A stretch of DNA of 22,500 nt from Paulinella micropora (GCA_019918135.1 WBZZ01002483.1:1-22500); one strand, 5' to 3'; counted from the stretch's first letter, positions 1 to 13,620 are shown. Numbers and translations: made by a program. Notes: generated from the sequence alone by a model not told the origin.

Positions 1-526
1 CTTGCCTCATGCGCACTATTGCAGCAAAACCAAACTTCGCGAGCTCCACCAAGTAACGGTCCTCGTTGTAAAACCTGCCTGCTTCTAGCCCTAAAAGTTC
101 CATGATCACTTGATGGGCACTGACAGCGTGTTCATCTAACGGAGGTGGCTGTCTCAATCTAGCACTGTCTCGAACGTCGAAAACGACGCACAAGCCGTCT
201 TTCTCGCTTGTGTTTACGGAAGTAAGGGCTAGACAGTCTGAACCAAGCTGGCGCCGTGCTTGTAGGTCGGAGAGGCGAGGCGGAGAGTCAGAAAAGGTCA
301 CTGCAGTGTCCGTTGACGTGTCCATGTCGTCCACCAAGTTGGAGGCGGTCGAAGTATCCAAAGGAGCTGAAACCGGATGAGCAGAAACACCAAAGCCCAA
401 GCTCTGTGCTACCTGTGCAATATACAACAATAAAAGGATGACAAGATGTCAGAACAAAGGGACCTGAAGCTTCATTTGGGAAAATCTTGCCTGTTGTTGG
501 ATTCTCTCTTGCCGTCTCTTCTTCAT
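1..526 (-). CDS. Host-type gene, 5' part, runs off left edge
   Basis: The exon from 412 to 1 is open for 137 codons and leaves the window without a stop. It is preceded by an acceptor (GCACAG, 418-413). A short upstream exon (537-491) ends at a GC donor (CAG|GCAAGA), giving a 78-nt GC-AG intron (490-413) and a frame that joins in phase. An ATG at 526-524 opens that exon with a basic, Gln-rich start (MKKRRQERIQQQ). The next part is Ser/Thr/Asp-rich and low in complexity. The final ~60 residues look like a folded domain (VIMELLGLEAGRFYNEDRY, then VELAKFGFAAIVRMRQ). I do not recognise the family. If 537-527 is coding, there is another exon upstream. The 412-1 exon is well supported by its length and composition. 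The GC-AG junction and the start are inference. Confidence 0.6.
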
Positions 527-537
527 ATGCCAGCCTG

Positions 538-1152
538 CTAAAATAAACCAAAAAAATTACATGAGTGGATAGGCAAAGACGCGGGCGTGGGGTTGCTGAT
601 TGTGCAAGCTGAGGGGAAGCACTGCAACCTGCAAACCAAGGGATCGAAGAACGGCGGAAGATTTGGTGTCGTGTTTTTGAGCGTCTTCTTGGTTCAGAAA
701 AGCGTCAACGGATGCTCCGTTCCGGCCGTCCTTAAGTGCCAATGGAATATGTCCGGCCTGTTATGTGTCCGTGAAACCAGGTAAAAAGCATGTTCCGGCC
801 GCGGAAGGTTTTTCAACGGGCGGATTTTTTTCGAGTGGTTGTTTTGGGATGGTTTCAGAAATAAGCGGGAGTATTTTTGAAACAAAAAAGTGGGAGTGTA
901 TTTGAATTTATTTGAAATGAGTTGTTTGCAAGGACAGTGACTTTTTTCTTTTTTTTCAGACTGGAAATGCATGTGGTTTTCAAATTTGGAACCTTTTTTT
1001 CGGGGTTGGTGGTTGCAGAATTCCTCATCACAATTTGGGTTCAAGAGAACTCGAGAGGACTCGAGAGATCCCGACAGCACACCCACTTGGTACCTTCCAC
1101 TCTGTCTGGAACAGCTGCACTCAGTCGTGTTGTGGTCTTTGTTCAGACAACA
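538..1152. other. Intergenic region between divergent genes
   Basis: This lies between the minus-strand start near 526 and the plus-strand ATG at 1153, so it should hold both promoters. No convincing TATA box or other element stands out. A minus-strand frame at 742-557 is open for 61 codons and could be an upstream exon of the left gene. However, no donor was found that joins it to 537 in the right phase, so it is not called. Confidence 0.35.
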
Positions 1153-3772
<2,620 letters not shown>

Positions 3773-4504
3773 AGGAGTTCCAATTCTAAATGACTTGATC
3801 GTTAGCAACTGAAAAAAGTTAATTAAATCATCATTGTCACTGACGCATGAGTCAGTGATTCTTGAGTTGATTAATAATTATTAATACTTTAGCAATCGTG
3901 GAATCATATTAATATTGAATCACTTAACTATTTACATGTTTGAGTTCCTGCCATGATAATATTATTCGATATTTGACTGAACTTTAATATTAATAACATT
4001 ACTGCCATTCCGTGCTGTATTTGATATCCGTGGCAATGTTTGTGTCAACAGACGAAAACTTTCATTAGTACACTTATACAACTCAATATCAATGATATTA
4101 ATACAGTTATGAAATGTATATTAGTAACAAGAAAAATACATTTCCATTCATTTCGATAGGATAAATAAAAGGAAAGTCAATTTGAATATGATATATGCCT
4201 AGTACAGGCACACTTACCCTCCTGACGGTCACTGGAAAACGTAACGGTTATAACTCAAATTTTGAATTTGAATAATTTCATATAATCAGTAATATCATAT
4301 ATGATCAGAAATATTATTTATATATTTTTGTGTGAAAACCAGACACGAAAAGCGTTTGTGATAGAGTTACGAATCAAAGCGGAGTGGCTTTTGGAATAAG
4401 CACTAAAAACTAGACGTTACATATATATAAAATTTAAGTTTCAAACGTTCTTTAGTTCTAAACAATTGAAATGTTGTTTTTACATGAAAAATAATCAATT
4501 TTAA
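3773..4504. other. AT-rich intergenic stretch, no gene seen
   Basis: This is strongly AT-rich with stops in all frames. It holds a 7-bp-arm inverted repeat (3838-3857, CACTGAC/GTCAGTG around GCATGA) and a perfect 16-bp palindrome, ATTAATAATTATTAAT, at 3870-3885. It may include the 3' flank of the coiled-coil gene, or an eroded leader or LTR of element C, but nothing shows this directly. Confidence 0.5.
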
Positions 4505-4561
4505 GTGTTAATATGCATTTTGAAAATCTTCAAAATTCTGCAAAATTTGCTGCAGGACATT

Positions 4562-5790
4562 TTGCATTATATCCTGTCGTGCCCCAAGAAGTGCCGGGTG
4601 TGCGGAGGTAAGCACAAACTGAACAAGTGCCCGGACAAAGGCAAGAAAGAGAAGGGGGAGGCGGCAAAGTGCTCTGATGGGGATAGTGATAGTGAAAACT
4701 CTGAGGAGGAGGAACCTGGGGTGGCCTTAGCAAAGATGGTGAAGTCTTGACCGGAAGGTCAAAAGACAAGCACTCATGGCCAAACCCGGAGGCGATAACC
4801 TCCCCGAGCCGGTCATACCCCCGGAGGACGAGAACAGTTTAGAAGTACTGCTAGAGGACGACGTTGGCATTGATAAGATGAATGAGGGTCGGTGTCATGG
4901 AGTGGCGGAGGGAAAGCGTAGGTGCGTCGCAAGCTTGAAGGACCTTGAGTCTAAGTTCAATATAGCATGCAGATTAAGGCAGCCACCCTCATAGACAGCA
5001 ACTATTGCGTTGAACACCAATACCAGCGGGCAAAGCAAGAGAAAGACAATGCCTTACGCTTGTAGGCCGCCGACATGGCGAGACGGGATCATCTGCCCCT
5101 CATGTGTGAAATGGGAGAGAGAGGTTTGGAAGCCCAGATCAAGAGTGGGAGCCACCCCTTGATGGTTGAGGCCATCGTGCGTCATGAAGCGGCGAGGCGT
5201 GGGATCCCGTGGAACCGGTCGCTCCTCCCTATCATCCACTATGATAAGCCCCGTGTCCCCGGGCAGTTTACAGAGTGGATCGTCAATCGGCAGCCCGTAA
5301 CGTGGGAAGCGTCCGGAGTACCCTCGTGGCGGAAGGTGTACCGCCTACATGAACTCATGCCGGTGCCCAAGCCAAGCAAATGTACTTTCGGGGTGGGGTA
5401 TCACTCTCTCATGGGGGAGTCGTGCCTCAACAAGAAGCTAAGGTGCCGGTACGAGAACAAGAGCCGAGGGGTACTCCGCCCCGTCCGGTGATGCCCGCCC
5501 CACGTAGAGAGAGTAAAGGTAGACCACAAGGGGCTAGCGTGCCCCGAAGGTCGAGATTGGTTCCACGACCGAGCCGGCTGAGGCTGGTAGTGGTATTAGG
5601 AGCCAAAACCTTAAATCTTTACTCAAAGCAAAGCGGGAGAATGTACAAGGGGTAAAGGTGAGGCCCGGACCTGAGGACTACCAACCTGATGGTTTGGCGG
5701 ACGTTGAAGATGAACCTCCGAAGTGGCAGTCTGATGCTGACCCTTCCTCTAAATCGGACTACGAAGACGAGCGTGAGGGTGAAGAGCCTT
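4562..5790 (+). pseudogene. Element C: gag-like remnant with zinc knuckle
   Basis: Coding-like sequence continues across several frames. First comes a Cys/His knuckle (CRVCGGKHKLNKC, 4591-4629, CX2CX3HX4C), then a Lys-rich then acidic stretch (SDSENSEEEEPG). After a shift near 4750 come an acidic segment (4776-4935) and a charged helix. From 5075 a ~115-residue globular-looking region follows (EAIVRHEAARRGIPWNRSLL, then QFTEWIVNRQPVTWEA). Shifts near 5400 and 5570 lead into a Pro/Arg-rich stretch and an acidic tail to about 5790. At least four frameshifts and an in-frame TAG (near 5063) are needed to read it through. The knuckle plus acidic tail is typical of retroelement Gag; the globular part is not recognised. 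It ends against element B. A broken host gene is the alternative. Confidence 0.4.
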
Positions 5791-6949
5791 GCTATGGGTG
5801 TTGTACCCGCAGCATGCGACAAGAACACGTCATTTATCGCTCAAAACACGTCTGTCAGTAGGTTGTCTGTCTCAGCTACCCTCACTCCATTCTCTCTCTT
5901 CACCTTCACTACATCACCTGTCTCTTCATCCATGATGCACATCTGTAATGACTCAGCTAGCCTCTTTATATCCTCAAAGCTAATTACTTTGCCATTGTGC
6001 CCCCTCTTTTTACTGCTCCCCTCCTTAGTTGTGGTTTGTTGTTGAGTGGAGTTTGGCAAGTTGTGCTGTGGAGTGGGTGCTGCTTGTGTCTCCTCTCCTT
6101 CCTCGTCTACTCTATCTACTGGGGACAAACCTTTTGATGGTTGCGATGGGGCCACGCCTTGCCTTCCGCTCTTATCCCCTGCCACACAGACACTACACTC
6201 GCAGCCTCAATCTCAGCCTTAACCTGCCCGGCCCGCGCTTGAATATCTACCATATCAGCACAGTCAGCCATTAATTTTCCTTCCTGCGGGTTTTCCTGCG
6301 TGTTGACTGACTGGGTTTTTGAGCGGGAAATACCTTATCCTTTTGTCCGGGTATTGCCGAATCTTTTTGCGAAAGTTGTTGTGCGCTCGCCTCCTTGCTC
6401 TCCCTCTCTCTCATCATTCTCTTCATCGCTTCCTCACTTGGGTACTCGTTAGTGGGTGGTGGGCGCCATGATGGGGGTTGTTCCAGATCTATCTCAGGGA
6501 ATTGTGGGTCCTGCTTGTTGTGATAACCACATAGTCTGGCATACTTTAACCTCTTGTGCCTGCCTTACCTACGCGCCCATCATCACTGGGGTCCATATTT
6601 CACACCACACTGTCCCCCCTTAGAGTTCTTCCCTACACATTGGATTGTGTTTCGTTTGGGATTGGGTGTTTGTTTGGTGGGTGTGATGGTCTGTGGGGTC
6701 TTGTGTTTGTGTGTCTCTTTGGTTTGAGGGAGAGATTGAGGTGCCGGTTTCGGTTTCGTCGGTTTCTCTTTCTTGGAGGATTGCGAGGACGTTTTTCGCA
6801 CGAGACTCTCGTGCTGTGGAGGGGGTCGGTTGGGAGGGGCTGTTGATGAGGGATTGAAGTGTTGGTCACTAGTGAGAGTGGGTGGTGAGAGGTTGGATGG
6901 GGGATGCCACCGAGCGAGTAGCGAGTCGGGGAGCTGCTCGATATTCTAA

Positions 6950-6963
6950 CCCCCCCCCCCCCC
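6950..6963 (+). repeat. C14 homopolymer
   Basis: A run of 14 C lies inside the decayed gag of element B, reading as G14 on the coding strand. It is a likely slippage site and coincides with a frame change in the remnant. Confidence 0.9.
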
Positions 6964-7806
6964 TCACGGACTCTTTCGGGTTTTTCAGTGTCGTTCTCTT
7001 TTTGTTCCTCTGTTTCACTATCCTCCCCTTCCGTTTCCTCACCTCCTTTTTGGGCTGTGTTGCCCTCTTCTTGTTCCTCATCTGCCTCCATTGACAATCA
7101 GTTCGTAATCTTCTTCTGAGCTGTCGTCTTCTTCTGAGTTCTCTCCTTCCCATTCTTCCCCTTCTTGTCCATCACCCTTTTCTCCTCTTATAAGAGTCAC
7201 CCCTTTATCCTTTTTCTTACGAAACCAATACTACCTTTGCTTTGGGTTTCCCTTTTGGGAGTGTGTGGGACTTCTGGCTACGACGGGAGCTGTTAGACTT
7301 AGCGAGCTTAGGTCAAAAGCGTTTAGTGTGACCAGTTTCATTGCAGTTATAACAAACTGCAGTCAACCACCATTCCTTTCGTTCCGTCACTGCCCCATCA
7401 TCTTTGCCCCCATGTCCACCTTTCTGTTTATACTTGCTCTTCCCACTCTTCCTACCCTCTCCTTCTCCCTCGTCTGCTAGCAATAACGCTGCTCCTTCTC
7501 CTTCTGCTCTTTCACTATGCTTTCCTTTCTCATACTTCTTCTGCTTGTTGGTTGCTTCCCAAAGCACATAAACCTCTCTCGCTGCCTCAACTATATCGTT
7601 GTGCTTGGGTCGCACGGCTGGTGCCATACGATAATGCTCAGCAAAGTATTTAGCACCATAGGCAGGGTAAGTACTTAGCTTTTTCGAGCATTGTTACCGG
7701 TTTGTTGATTCGTCCTCTTCAAACTTCTCTCCTCGTAGCTTTTCTAGCCACTCTTTCTTTAGTAGGTACCTGGTTAGCCAGGCATCTACGTCTTTGTTCT
7801 TCCTAG

Positions 7807-7809
<3 letters not shown>

Positions 7810-7839
<30 letters not shown>
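7810..7839 (+). repeat. (CT)15 microsatellite in element B
   Basis: Thirty bases of perfect TC/CT repeat interrupt the gag remnant of element B, between the charged-helix block and the RPKHND block. Confidence 0.95.
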
Positions 7840-7840
<1 letters not shown>

Positions 7841-8647
7841 AACTTCTTTTTTTCCAGATATCCAGATATCTCGCTGCTCCGGAAATTTGTCCGTATTTTC
7901 TCTTGACAATGCAAACTTTATCAAACGGATCTTGAGCATTTCGGCTTCTAAGATATGCGACGACTTTGTACAGTAGTTATTAGTAGCGGAAATGGTTTAC
8001 ATCGCTGCAAATATTTCTGCTCCCTTTTGTATGCTCTCTTAGTCACACTGTGTATGCTTTTTGCTGCTCTCGTTTGTGACCGTCTCGCTAGTCTGATCGC
8101 TTTTTCTTCCCATGCTACCTTCTGCTCATTACTCCACTTCGCCCACTCTTTCGGCTTCTCTAGTGTTTTCTTCTTTGGTTCTTGTCGTCTTGTGCGTGAT
8201 GATGTTGATGAGATTCCGTCTCCTTTGTTTCTGCCTCACTTTCGCCACTCACATCTGGCGAATCTTCTTCGATCGGTTCTCTTGGTTCTTCTGCCTCCTC
8301 TGCTGCTCTCATGCGGTCTAAATCCCATCCGTACTTTTTCTTTGCACCTCATCGAGAAATGCATCTTTCACCATATCCCCGAGAATTGTACTAATACCGT
8401 AAGCATATTCCTCTAGCTGGTAGTAAAATCCTTGAAGATGTTCAGTGACACCGTCATAGACGGGTGCGTGAGATAAAAACTGTTTCCACTTTGTGTATTG
8501 CTGTGATGAACCATTTTCCCAACGGCTCATGACAGATGATTCGGTATAAACCGGTCACACACGGACCTTACCCTACCTTTCACTTGCGGTTTGCAGGGAG
8601 ACTTCGTTAAAGCCAGGTTGCTCACAGCCACTTTCATCTGAAGGCAT

Positions 8648-9727
8648 AAACGCAGAACTGAACTGCAAGAGAGGTAACTAATCTAAGTGCGTGACTAAAA
8701 GTAACTGAAACTCAATGATATGGTCCGGTGCACAATGGTAAAAACGTAACGTGCACAATTGACTTTAATTATCCATTACGGTTACTTCTAATTATGACTT
8801 AGTAAAATATTACTGCGCATAGAAGTTAATCATAATTACGACTTAAATAGTAACTTGAAGTATACTGTCCAACGAAACTCCACAGACTTGGCAAAGTTAT
8901 CATCTTGTTCTGCCACCTTGACACTTTCGTCATCCATGTCTTGACCTAACAATGAACTAGATGAACTGAAAGATGCGCTCATGAAAAAAAAATTGAGAAA
9001 AAGCTAGAGAAATTTGGTTCCGAACCACTTGACTGTCCGAAGTGTCCAGAGTGTCTTTTGATCACAAGGATCAGAGTCTGTTGAAACCTGAACCTCAGGG
9101 CGGTACCACTAATGAAGTCTTACTAGCCCACCAGAGTATTAAAATAATTCATTTAGTAATTCGTCCAACTTGAAGTCATTAAATCAGCTGAGTACCGGTA
9201 CTAAGTCCAAGTCCTCGAGCTGGTACTAGTAAAAAAATTCATATAATGTTCCAGACTTCTTTCAAGCAGAAATAGTCACCTATGTAATCACAGGGGTTTA
9301 CCGGACCACGAGTGACCGTGCTCACCCAATTGCATAAGGTTAGATTAGTACTGTGACTAGGGCTGGATAGTGAAAGGGCAAGGGCTAGGTAAAGGGCAAG
9401 GTGTGTATGGTCTGCAGGGCATATAAGCTGTGCTCAAGAAGACGTTTTCTGAGGGAAAAAATCTGTGGTGCAAGATTCGTTAGTCATTAATTTCAACTTA
9501 ATTCACCGTTACTTAGGTAGTTGATTTGTCAATAGGCCGGACAGTCAATAATGCCAATGTTAACTGAATATGCGTAAGACCTGTGCCTAAGTTAGTCAGT
9601 TTGTGACGTGGAAGTCAAAGAGTCAGTTCTTTTATTATACGAGTTATTAAAGTGCGTTTCCATACTGCGTGATAGTCTTGCTAGGTAGCCCGGATAGATC
9701 CTGAAAGGGGTCGGTAAAGGTTCGACG
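8648..9727. other. Head-to-head spacer between elements A and B
   Basis: There is no open frame of note. It is moderately AT-rich, with a perfect 12-bp palindrome AGTACCGGTACT at 9191-9202 and a repeated GTGCACAAT motif near 8728 and 8752. It should contain the leaders and any LTRs of both copia elements. I could not find a direct or inverted LTR copy by eye, nor a match to the sequence after A's pol at 22018-22500. Confidence 0.4.
9418..9432 (+). promoter_or_regulatory. Possible TATA box of element A leader
   Basis: GCATATAAGC lies about 300 bp upstream of the Gag ATG at 9728, at a place and orientation that would suit an LTR promoter. Support is only the TATA-like core and the position. 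Confidence 0.2.
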
Positions 9728-10666
9728 ATGGGTAGCTTCCCAAAGGTTATGAGCCTTGGAACTGAGAAAACAGTGGGTTTAAAGCAAGAGTACATCCCGC
9801 AGTTGGATGGTACCACTCGGAATCATTCCGACTTCCGTTACAAGCTAGTGAACTGCAAAGGGCATCAGTGCCTGGCATGGTGAGTGCATCACGCTGGCAT
9901 TTGATGACCCAGCAAAGGCAAAGGTTAAATATCCTTATGATCCAGCGAAAGCACTGGAGATTGAGGAGAGGGAGTTGCCTGATGAACCAGACTCAGAGGA
10001 TACCCCTGATAACGACTCTGACGATGAAGGCAGTGCGTCAGACGCGGGTAGACAGAGACCAAAACGCTGAAGAAAGATGAAAGCAAGACATCCACCGAAG
10101 ACAAACCGAAGGATTGGGCGAAGCTAACTGACGAACAAAAGAAACAGTGGAGAGAGAAAAGAGCTAAGAAACTGAAACGAGAGAAACGAAGACAGTCGAA
10201 ACGAGCACACACACTAAGAGTGAAAGTAGTACAGAAAGAGAAAAAGCATTATGAACGCATGCGAACACTACAACTCATTCTGTCTGTTGCTTTTTCTCAT
10301 CCTGTTGTCGTTCGATATTACGTACTAAGACAGTCACAGGACCGATAGAGCTGATAGAGGCAGTAAGGGCCAAGTTCGGTTCAATCTCCGGGGTTAACAA
10401 AAACATAAAGGCGTAAATTTTCGAAAACATGTATCCAAAACCCGGACAAACAGTTGATGCGGTTGAATGATTATGTTGCAATGAAGGGAGAGGTAGAGAG
10501 TCACAGAACTCACCCATTCGACGAAGATGACTTATGAGCCCTGCTTGCTAAGCTTGCAAAACACCCCGCATAAGGAGAGAATTTCAAAGCACTCTACTTC
10601 GACCTACCCACCAACCTTAGACCAGGATTTGACGACTTAGTTGACAGTGCAAGAGACACGGGGGCG
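9728..10666 (+). pseudogene. gag: Copia-type Gag N-terminal half (element A)
   Basis: ATG 9728 opens a 51-codon frame with IPQLDGTTRNHSDFRYKL, the LDGT block common at the start of copia Gag. After a shift the frame continues to TGA 10068 with an acidic stretch (PDSEDTPDNDSDDEGSASD). After another shift a basic helix follows (KPKDWAKLTDEQKKQWREKR), matching element B's KPKEWAKW block. From about 10450 the frame runs LMRLNDYVAMKGEVESHRTH, stops at TGA 10535 and TAA 10571, then GENFKALYFDLPTNLRPGF, and joins the long frame at 10667. The match with B block by block supports the assignment. No CCHC knuckle is visible where B has one. Confidence 0.7.
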
Positions 10667-12260
10667 TTGTGGAGAAAGGATAAGTGGAAGGGAGAAGAGA
10701 GGAAAGAGAGGCCTGGAAAGCCCACGAAGCAGAAGAGGGAGACAAACTTGGCAGGTGATAAGGGAGATGTCGAGTCTGGGGAACCTCAGATTGAGCCAGG
10801 TGTTCGTCCCCTGTCGACAAATACAAGTGACGGAGGGAGTCCCTCCGCCACACCAATCTCACGCTCTCAGAGTCAGTTAACAAGGGACACCTCCACAAAC
10901 ACCCCACAGCATCAAAACCCCGTCCCCAAAACACCTCTGACAACCATCGAGAGGTACAGCAAAGAGAGACCGAGGTCCCTTAAGTGTCACGGCAAGAACA
11001 AAAAGATCAGTCCTTGTCAGATCACACTTGAAAAAGACAAGAGGGGTCCAAATGCTATGCAAGCTTCTAGGTTGACATATGGGTTATTTTGCGGTTATCA
11101 TGCGAAAAAGCAGGACAAAGAGTATCCTTTACTTGACCTAGCTGTCAGCCCAGACCTCCGTCCTCCTAAATCCCCTTACTACCCAGACGAGAGTTGTTTG
11201 CGTGAAGATGCAAAAGCAAGAGGCATAGTCATACCGCACAACCTCACTACCACATTCACCAACCAATCTCCACAGAGGGAGGGAGAGAGTGAGCAAAAAG
11301 GAGTGAAAAGGGAAGTGAGGGGGAGTAAGCGTCTAGAGACATCAACGCAAAAACACACCTCCACCACACAAGCACCTCACACCGCATCATGCGCACATGT
11401 CACGCAAACAGCTGACACACCAATGCAAAGAGAGAGCAGTGAGGAAGAAGAAGATGAAGAAGAGATGGAGGAATCATATTATGATGAAGAGAATGACTCT
11501 ACATGTTCTGATGAGATCAGACATGATATGGCAATGGCATCATGCTTGGATGATGATGATGTTGACCCGGAATTTCTGACATTTACGCGAAAAGGTAATG
11601 TTAAGAAATATTTTCAGAAGCATGGCATCATCAAGAAGACTCACCCTAAGAGTGGAAGTCCGGCATCTGCCGGACTGCCCCGTGTTGCCGCAGGGACCGG
11701 GGAGGCCAAGGGGAAGCAGCGGGAAGGCACAGCAGCAACCCCGACACCACAATCAGGTCCAACACCTCAAGCCCAACCACACACCAACACGCCACCCATC
11801 ATCACTTTCAAAGACATAGAACAGCTCGCTCAACAACTCACAACAACATGCATTAGGGAAAGCAGTTGTGAGGTAAAGAGAGTGAGTGAAGGGCAGTTAG
11901 TGCTAGATGAGTTCTTGACAGATGTGGTGAGAGCGATAGAGGGAGTGTATATAGCACACGCAGCACGCACAACACTATCCCCACCAACACAAACCCAAAA
12001 CAGCAAGACCTCACAACCACCAGCACCATCACAACACAAGAACAGCAAACAGAATTACGCACTAGTGTTAGATGGGGAAGGGGGGCGAGACAGAAAGAGC
12101 ACGATAGTTCAGGATAGCGGGTCGTCCCGAGACATTGCATGCAACCCTGAAATATTACACGACATCAAGACAGTACCCCCTGTCAAGCTAATTACAGGTA
12201 ATGGAGAGTGTGAGATAGGACAGGAGGGGACGGCAAGAGTGACGCGTATCAACGGACACG
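10574..12260 (+). pseudogene. Copia-type Gag C-terminal part and protease (element A)
   Basis: One frame is open from 10574 for about 560 codons up to element D. It contains a helix (LRPGFDDLVDSARDTGALWR) and Ser/Thr/Pro-rich spacers. A Cys/His motif (KCHGKNKKISPC, then LFCGYH; 10985-11102) is shared with element B. An acidic tract (EEEEDEEEMEESYYDEEN) comes next, then the block ITFKDIEQLAQQL...LDEFLTDVVRAIEG, also shared with B. A retropepsin-type protease follows with catalytic DSGSS at 12113-12127, in the copia style (DSG, then ITGNGECEIGQEGTARV). The frame is cut at 12260 inside the protease C-terminal region and resumes in frame at 17846. The protease would cleave the Gag-Pol polyprotein in the particle. 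Confidence 0.8.
12254..12260 (+). repeat. Left target-site duplication of element D
   Basis: GGACACG here is repeated at 17839-17845. Removing 12261-17845 leaves one copy and keeps the copia frame open across the join. Confidence 0.85.
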
Positions 12261-13620
12261 TCTGGTGTTGTTGTTGTTCCACCTCCGTCTTCCCCCGTGA
12301 TCCCTCATTCTCTGCCGTACCCCCCGACCGAGACTGGTGATCAGCCAAAAAGTTCTCTTTTCCCTTGATATACTCTATCTGGAAGTCGTACTCCGACAAC
12401 TCCTGTTGCCACCGCGCCAACCGTCCCGTATGGTCCTGTGACATCAACCACCGCAGGTTGTTGTGATCCGTTCTCACTCTCGTTTCCTTCGCCCCCCATA
12501 AATATTTCCGCAACCGCTTGAAGCCCCAGACAATAGCCAATGCCTCCCGTTGTCTGGTGCAGTATTGCCTTTCCGCATTCGACATCCGTCGGCTAAGGAA
12601 CATTACCGGTCGCAATCGCCCCTTTTCGTCCGCTTGCTGAAGTCTCCTCCTATCGCGTAAGCCGACGCGTCCGTATCCAGAATAAAGGGTGCCTCAAAGT
12701 CTGGCAGCCTCAGAACCGTTCTATCTTCCGTTAACGGATCCTTCAGAATCGTCTTCCGCAAATCATCTATCGCGTCCAAGACCTCCTGTCCCCACTCTTT
12801 CGAGTTCGCCCAGTCCCCTTTGAATTCCTTCATGTGTTTCCGTATGGGCTCCGCCCGATTGGCGAAATTTGGAATAAACTCCCCGTAATACTGTGCAAAC
12901 GACACAAACGAGTGCAGATCGGACTTGTTCTGCGGTACTGGCATGTCCGCCAGTGCCTCTCGTTTCTTAGCCGCGATGGTGCACGTGCCATTCTCAATGT
13001 CGTATCCCAGATATTGGATCCGTTTTTGCATAAAGTGGCACTTCTTGGCATTAAGCCGGAAACCGAACTCCTTAATCCGCCGCATGATGTCCCTGAGATG
13101 TTCCATAATATGCTCTTCCACCGAGTTAGAGTATATGATGACATCATCCAAGTACGCAAAGGCATACGTTGACGTGTCGCCATGTTTGAAGGCAAATTCC
13201 TCGTCCCGAAACGTGTGTCCCAACATCTCGGTCATCGCCTTCTGGAAAATCCAGGTGCCACCTTGAGCCCTATTGGCAAAACCTTCCAGACGTATGTCGT
13301 CATGCCCACCATGAATGCCGTGAGGTATCGACTTTCTTCTGCCAATGGAATTTGCCAAAACCCGCTTTTCAGTTCCAGAGTGGAATATATTTTCGCCTTC
13401 CGCAATACTTCCACCCCTCGCCGCACATCCGGCACCGGCGTTTCGATCTTCTTTATGATCTGATTGCAATGTGCCATCTGGCTTCGGCGCCATCCGCACC
13501 GGCGAGGAGTATTCCGACAACCGCTCCTCTATCAGCCCCTTTCTCCAACAATTCCGCCGTCATCTCCCTGGCAATCCTATCCTCGTGATAGCTGAGTCGA
13601 GAAGGCCGTCCTATTTCCGG
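12261..13620 (-). pseudogene. Ty3/gypsy-class reverse transcriptase and RNase H (element D)
   Basis: The RT begins near 13620 (PSRLSYHEDRIAREMTAELL) and needs three frame changes. First LIEERLSEYSSPVRMAPKPD follows a one-base shift in a GGGG run near 13571. Then from about 13480 in the third frame comes KIYSTLELKSGFWQIPLAEE with the SR..TAF region. Finally from about 13265 it runs to 12640 with the catalytic YLDD at 13154-13143, then CHFMQKRIQYLGYDI. The palm segment with the usual DYR-LN motif is missing. RNase H follows: DTDAS, a shift near 12650, then QREALAIVWGFKRL, TDHNNLRWL and a terminal ADHQSR in place of the usual ADALSR. The D, E and D residues are present. RT copies RNA into DNA and RNase H removes the template. 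The frame ends at the element border with no integrase after it. Confidence 0.85.

Larger units (their letters stand above)
5790..8647 (-). mobile_element. Element B: truncated copia-type element, gag only
   Basis: The minus strand from an ATG at 8647 to about 5790 matches element A's Gag in order, block by block: the N-terminal DGxT block, the KPKEWAKW helix, the RPKHNDIVEAAR helix, the Cys/His motif with CGYH, and the ISFEDIKRLAESL / LLTDV block. Homology to A stops near 5790, inside the stretch that in A precedes the protease, and sequence of element C begins. B therefore has no protease, integrase or RT here. It faces away from A, with starts about 1.08 kb apart. Confidence 0.75.
5790..8647 (-). 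pseudogene. gag: Copia-type Gag of element B, frameshifted
   Basis: Segments in order on the minus strand are listed here. N-terminus 8647-8318, with TAG 8575 and TGA 8557 in frame, contains a VYDGVTEHLQGFYYQLEEY block like the LDGT block of copia Gag. A charged helix (KPKEWAKWSNEQKVAWEEKA) lies near 8100. The block 7627-7313 contains RPKHNDIVEAAREVY and a CCHC knuckle CYNCNETGHTKRF whose last Cys is a TGA (7315-7313). An acidic segment lies at 7170-6980, a Pro/Lys-rich spacer at 6850-6650, and CVGKNSKGGQC with ARLCGYHNKQD at 6652-6520. The final block 6185-5790 holds KVISFEDIKRLAESL, then a TGA at 5843, then homology to A's AIEGVYIAHAA. Gag forms the virus-like particle and packages RNA. This copy cannot make a full protein. 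Confidence 0.7.

Noticed and set aside
9805..9820. Primer-binding site TGGTACCACTCGG for initiator tRNA
   Set aside because: It lies inside the Gag coding frame downstream of the start at 9728, so the resemblance to TGGTA is chance.
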